Shown here in pieces: positions 61,211 to 64,000 of a stretch of DNA of 64,000 nt. The position numbers were made by a program, and so were the translations under genes. The stretch's first letter is position 1. The number at the start of each line of letters is the position of its first letter. The notes under the pieces are model-generated. The model ran no database searches, had not been told where the DNA came from, and saw only the letters and a program-made list of their open reading frames with translations. The stretch spans positions 1,002,501 through 1,066,500 of the forward strand of contig NZ_CP103834.1 in the NCBI RefSeq assembly GCF_029774175.1, written 5' to 3'. The stretch is from Actinobacillus genomosp. 1 (lineage in GTDB: Bacteria > Pseudomonadota > Gammaproteobacteria > Enterobacterales > Pasteurellaceae).

Positions 61211-62515
61211 ATGCCGAATCAGCACTTACTGACAACTAAAGGTGAGCGTGTTGCAATTGTATCCGGACTGAGAACACCGTTTGCGCGTAAAGACACGGGC
61301 TTTAAAGATGCTTATGCGACCAGTCTTGGTACGATGGTAACCAACGAATTACTCAGCCGTACGGCAATTGAACATCATGAAATCGAACAACTGGTATTCG
61401 GGCAAGTGATTCAGCAACCCGACATTCCGAATCCGGCAAGAGAAATCGCATTGGCATTGAATATGCCTAAATTACAATCTTACAGTATCAGTAGTTCTTG
61501 TTTATCCGGTTTACAAGCGATCGCAAATGTTGCCGGCAGTATTGTCAGCGGTTCGATTAGTGCAGGTATTGCCGGAGGAGCCGATTCAATTTCAAATGCG
61601 CCGTTAAGTATCAGTCCTCGGGTTATTTATAAATTAAAATCTATTTTTAGTGCGGAAACGCTCGAGGAAAAATATCGCCGTTTTCGTCATTTTTCTTGGC
61701 GAGATCTCAAACCGCACGGCGTTAATTTACGTGATTTCACCACACAAATGTCCGTAGCGGAAGTATCCGAACAAATGGCGCAAAATAATCACATAAGCCG
61801 AGCGGAACAAGACGAATACGCTCGCTTATCCAATCAAAGAGCCTCCGACGCTTGGAAAATCGGTTTATTAAAAGAAGAAGTGATGCCGTCTTTCCCGCGT
61901 CCTTATAAAGATTTTGTCGTTTCCGATACGTTAATCTCCGCGGCGACCCGAGAAAGTTATTACCAACGCTTCTCACCGATTGTTAATAAGGACTACGCCA
62001 CCGTCACTGAAGCGAATATGCCTCAACCGATGGATGGAGCCGCTGCGGTGATGTTAATGAATGAAGCTAAAGTAAAAGCCCTCGGCTTAATACCGTTAGG
62101 CTATATTCGCAGTTATGCGATTACCGGTAATGACATTTGGCAAGATATGTTCGCCGGCGCAACCATTGCTGCCGCTCAAGCGTTGGAACGAGCCGAATTA
62201 GGTTTACAGGATATGGATTACATTGATATTCACGAATCGTCCGCCAGCCAAATGTTAGCGAATATACGCTTTTTCGAATCGAACGATTTTGCAAAAAAAC
62301 AACTGAATCGAACCGCTTGTTTAGGCAAAATTGATATGGATAAACTCAATCATTTGGGCGGTTCCATCGCATTCGGCAATCCTCGTGCGGTAACCAGCCT
62401 ACGCACCGTAATCCAATCGCTTTACGCCCTTAAACGTAAAGGCGGCGGAATCTCGTTAGTTGCATCCAGCGGTTTAGGCGGCTTAGGAGCGGCAATGGTA
62501 TTAGAGAGCGAATAA
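61211..62515 (+). CDS. fadI: FadI-like thiolase with degenerate active site
   Basis: 434 residues, aligned by eye with E. coli FadI (3-ketoacyl-CoA thiolase, anaerobic beta-oxidation) over its whole length. The nucleophile Cys97 is kept (SISSSCLSGLQAI). The His of the HEAFA motif is kept (His341) but the motif reads HESSA. The catalytic His of the GHP motif is Asn390 (GGSIAFGNPRAVT) and the second catalytic Cys of the C-terminal motif is Ser420 (ASSGLGGLGAAM). With two of the acid-base residues lost, normal thiolysis is doubtful. There is no frameshift or stop, so it is maintained as a gene. Upstream of the fadJ-like gene in the same operon. Confidence 0.82.
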   Translation: MPNQHLLTTKGERVAIVSGLRTPFARKDTGFKDAYATSLGTMVTNELLSRTAIEHHEIEQLVFGQVIQQPDIPNPAREIALALNMPKLQSYSISSSCLSGLQAIANVAGSIVSGSISAGIAGGADSISNAPLSISPRVIYKLKSIFSAETLEEKYRRFRHFSWRDLKPHGVNLRDFTTQMSVAEVSEQMAQNNHISRAEQDEYARLSNQRASDAWKIGLLKEEVMPSFPRPYKDFVVSDTLISAATRESYYQRFSPIVNKDYATVTEANMPQPMDGAAAVMLMNEAKVKALGLIPLGYIRSYAITGNDIWQDMFAGATIAAAQALERAELGLQDMDYIDIHESSASQMLANIRFFESNDFAKKQLNRTACLGKIDMDKLNHLGGSIAFGNPRAVTSLRTVIQSLYALKRKGGGISLVASSGLGGLGAAMVLESE

Positions 62516-62524
62516 GGATAATCC

Positions 62525-64000
62525 ATGACAGAGCAAATCGAACAACCCACTCAGCAACCGATGTTTCAAGTAGAAGTAGATGATAATCAGATTGCGATTA
62601 TTCGTATTCATTCCGTAGATAACGATGCAAATTGGTTACCCGAAAATTTTACCGATGAATTAAGAGATGTAATCGGTACACTGATTTATCGTCAGGTGCA
62701 AGGTGCAATTTTTATTTCAACCCGTGAAAATAATTTTATCCAAGGCTTAAAGCCGAGTCTTTTCAAAGGAAAAACAGACGAACAGTTATTTGCGTTTTCT
62801 CAAGATGCGCAAGCGATTATGCGAGAATTGAATACGCTTAAAATGCCGATTATCGCCGCAATTGACGGTAATTGTTTTAGTATCGGTTTAGAGCTTGCAT
62901 TGGCTTGCGATTATCGCATCGCCAGTGACGAATCACATACTCTATTTTCCATGCCGCAAGTACGTTCCGGCTTATTACCCTTTGCCGGAGGAACACAACG
63001 TTTACCACGTTTAATCGGCTTACGTTCCGCCCTACCGCTTATGCTCTTTGGTGAAAAAATAACTGCCGAAACGGCGAAAGGATTAGGGTTAGTTGATCAA
63101 TTGGTTCCTAAAGCTCGCCTTTTAACCGGTGCTTATCAACTGTTACTGGAAAAGAAAATCCCAAAAGCCAATCATAAACAACCTCTTACCTTATTTAAAA
63201 AATGGCGTAAGCAGCTGGAAGGCAATCCGTTCTTACGCAATAAATTTCTCGAACGTTCGGAAAATTCGATTTGGCTGAAAACATTCGGCAATTATCCTGC
63301 AACTGCCAAACTGATAGAATTACTCAAAGAACCGCACTTTAAACAAGGTTTAGCTCTCGAACAACAAGCCTTTGTCGAACTGTTTAATAGTGAAGCCTCG
63401 CAAGTATTAATCGAGTTAAAGAAAACCGAGCGAGCTATGAGAGATAAATATCGTATTAGAGGTAACGTACGCGATGTGGCTCATGTCAGTATTTTAGGTT
63501 CAGGTTATATGGGCGCAGGCATTGCTTATTTAACTGCAAATAATGCGAAAGTTCCGGTTCGTATTAAAGACATTCATCCGTCTGAAATTCGTAAAGCCTT
63601 ACGTACCGGTTTTGAATTAATGCAAAAAGCGATGGATAAAAAACAGCTTAATCACGGTGAAATGATTCAACGTATGAACTTAATTACCGGCGGAGAACGC
63701 TTAGTTGCGGCAAAATCGACCGATTTTGTGATTGAGGCGGTATATGAAGATCTGAAGCTCAAACAACGTATGTTAGCCGAAAGTGAAAACTATTATAGTG
63801 AAAAGACCATTTTTGCAAGTAATACTTCAACCTTTGCGATTAAAGATATTGCCGCCCATGCGATACGTCCGGAAAACGTGATCGGGTTACATTATTTCAG
63901 CCCGGTCACCACGCAAAAAATGGTGGAAATCATACCGCATGGCACGACAAGCGAACATACGATTGCGACTGCGATTCATTTTGCCATTCAGCAAGGCAAG
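62525..64000 (+). CDS. fadJ: FadJ-like bifunctional hydratase/dehydrogenase, partial (C-terminus outside window)
   Basis: Reads open from ATG 62525 (AAGGATAATCC upstream) to the window edge, 492 codons. Residues ~15-190 are a crotonase fold, ~320 onwards a 3-hydroxyacyl-CoA dehydrogenase. In the crotonase part the FIAGAD oxyanion loop reads FIQGLK, the GGGLE motif reads SIGLE (Glu123 kept), and the second catalytic Glu is Gln145 (FSMPQVRSGLLP), so hydration should be impaired. The dehydrogenase motifs are intact: GSGYMGAGI, ASNTST, and HYFSPV with VEIIPH. E. coli FadJ is 714 residues. Pairs with the degenerate FadI-like gene, nine bases upstream. Confidence 0.83.
   Translation, partial: MTEQIEQPTQQPMFQVEVDDNQIAIIRIHSVDNDANWLPENFTDELRDVIGTLIYRQVQGAIFISTRENNFIQGLKPSLFKGKTDEQLFAFSQDAQAIMRELNTLKMPIIAAIDGNCFSIGLELALACDYRIASDESHTLFSMPQVRSGLLPFAGGTQRLPRLIGLRSALPLMLFGEKITAETAKGLGLVDQLVPKARLLTGAYQLLLEKKIPKANHKQPLTLFKKWRKQLEGNPFLRNKFLERSENSIWLKTFGNYPATAKLIELLKEPHFKQGLALEQQAFVELFNSEASQVLIELKKTERAMRDKYRIRGNVRDVAHVSILGSGYMGAGIAYLTANNAKVPVRIKDIHPSEIRKALRTGFELMQKAMDKKQLNHGEMIQRMNLITGGERLVAAKSTDFVIEAVYEDLKLKQRMLAESENYYSEKTIFASNTSTFAIKDIAAHAIRPENVIGLHYFSPVTTQKMVEIIPHGTTSEHTIATAIHFAIQQGK

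Noticed and set aside
61211..62515. FadI-like gene as a pseudogene
   Set aside because: The frame is uninterrupted over the full family length, codon use is like its neighbours, and the partner dehydrogenase domain is intact, so I call it a gene with altered active site.
1..64000. Prophage, insertion sequence, CRISPR array or tRNA/rRNA gene
   Set aside because: No transposase, integrase, capsid or Cas-like ORF, no regular direct repeat arrays, and no cloverleaf or rRNA-like stretch was recognised on reading both strands.

Overview
The window looks like chromosomal core DNA of a Pasteurellaceae species, most likely Actinobacillus pleuropneumoniae or a close relative. The reasons are: many copies of the Actinobacillus-type DNA uptake signal core ACAAGCGGT, including head-to-head pairs that form terminators; an AT-rich composition; and a type IV pilus operon laid out like apfABCD. 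No rRNA, tRNA, CRISPR array, insertion sequence or prophage was seen. About 60 protein genes are supported, two of them cut by the window edges. Three genes of under 60 codons are described from direct reading: 32593-32652, 34890-34970 and 38340-38504.

Layout. 1-3.8 kb: partial envC, gpmA, a LysE/ArgO exporter, and udk-dcd (pyrimidine salvage). 3.8-10.9 kb: a complete drug-efflux type locus, with a TetR regulator divergent from a membrane fusion protein, an RbbA-like double-ATPase/permease, a YhhJ-like permease and an outer membrane factor. 11-18 kb: pntAB, trmJ, queF, gmhB, bcp, hemW. 18.4-25.4 kb: a peptide/nickel-class ABC importer with a Tat-exported binding protein and a fused permease-ATPase, preceded by a perfect CRP site and followed by a NadB-like flavoprotein. 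25.5-27.8 kb: a MetE-core protein divergent from metF around MetR-like boxes. 27.9-32.5 kb: an orphan DppA-like binding protein, then sdaC-sdaA (serine uptake and deamination). 32.5-36.5 kb: two tiny membrane-protein genes, mnmC and trpCF. 36.5-39.8 kb: a Fic protein, yqcC-truC-yoaH plus a small secreted protein, and a CYTH triphosphatase. 39.9-43.4 kb: ycjX, smpB, serS. 43.4-46.8 kb: pepE-dcuC-like-abgA-like, with a CRP-like site. 47-51.3 kb: leuS-lptE-holA. 51.4-56 kb: apfABCD-coaE-yacG with a competence-type CRP-S site. 56-61 kb: radA, a YgjV-like protein, folA, proB, a TSUP permease, nth. 61.2 kb to end: a fadI-fadJ-like pair, fadJ running off the window.

The strongest unusual signals are: (1) the fadI/fadJ-like pair has lost thiolase and hydratase active-site residues but keeps the dehydrogenase motifs; (2) the ApfA prepilin has Ala instead of Gly at the cleavage site, next to a prepilin peptidase without the usual cysteine-rich methylase region; (3) a short structured transcription unit at 32.55-32.76 kb encodes a 19-residue hydrophobic peptide; (4) a dispersed intergenic repeat built of CACGGA/TCCGTG units, some copies with an embedded uptake sequence, abuts several genes; (5) a CRP-controlled Tat-dependent ABC importer lies next to a flavoprotein. 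Regulatory sites, folds and functions are inferred by reading the sequence and from family knowledge; no search was run.
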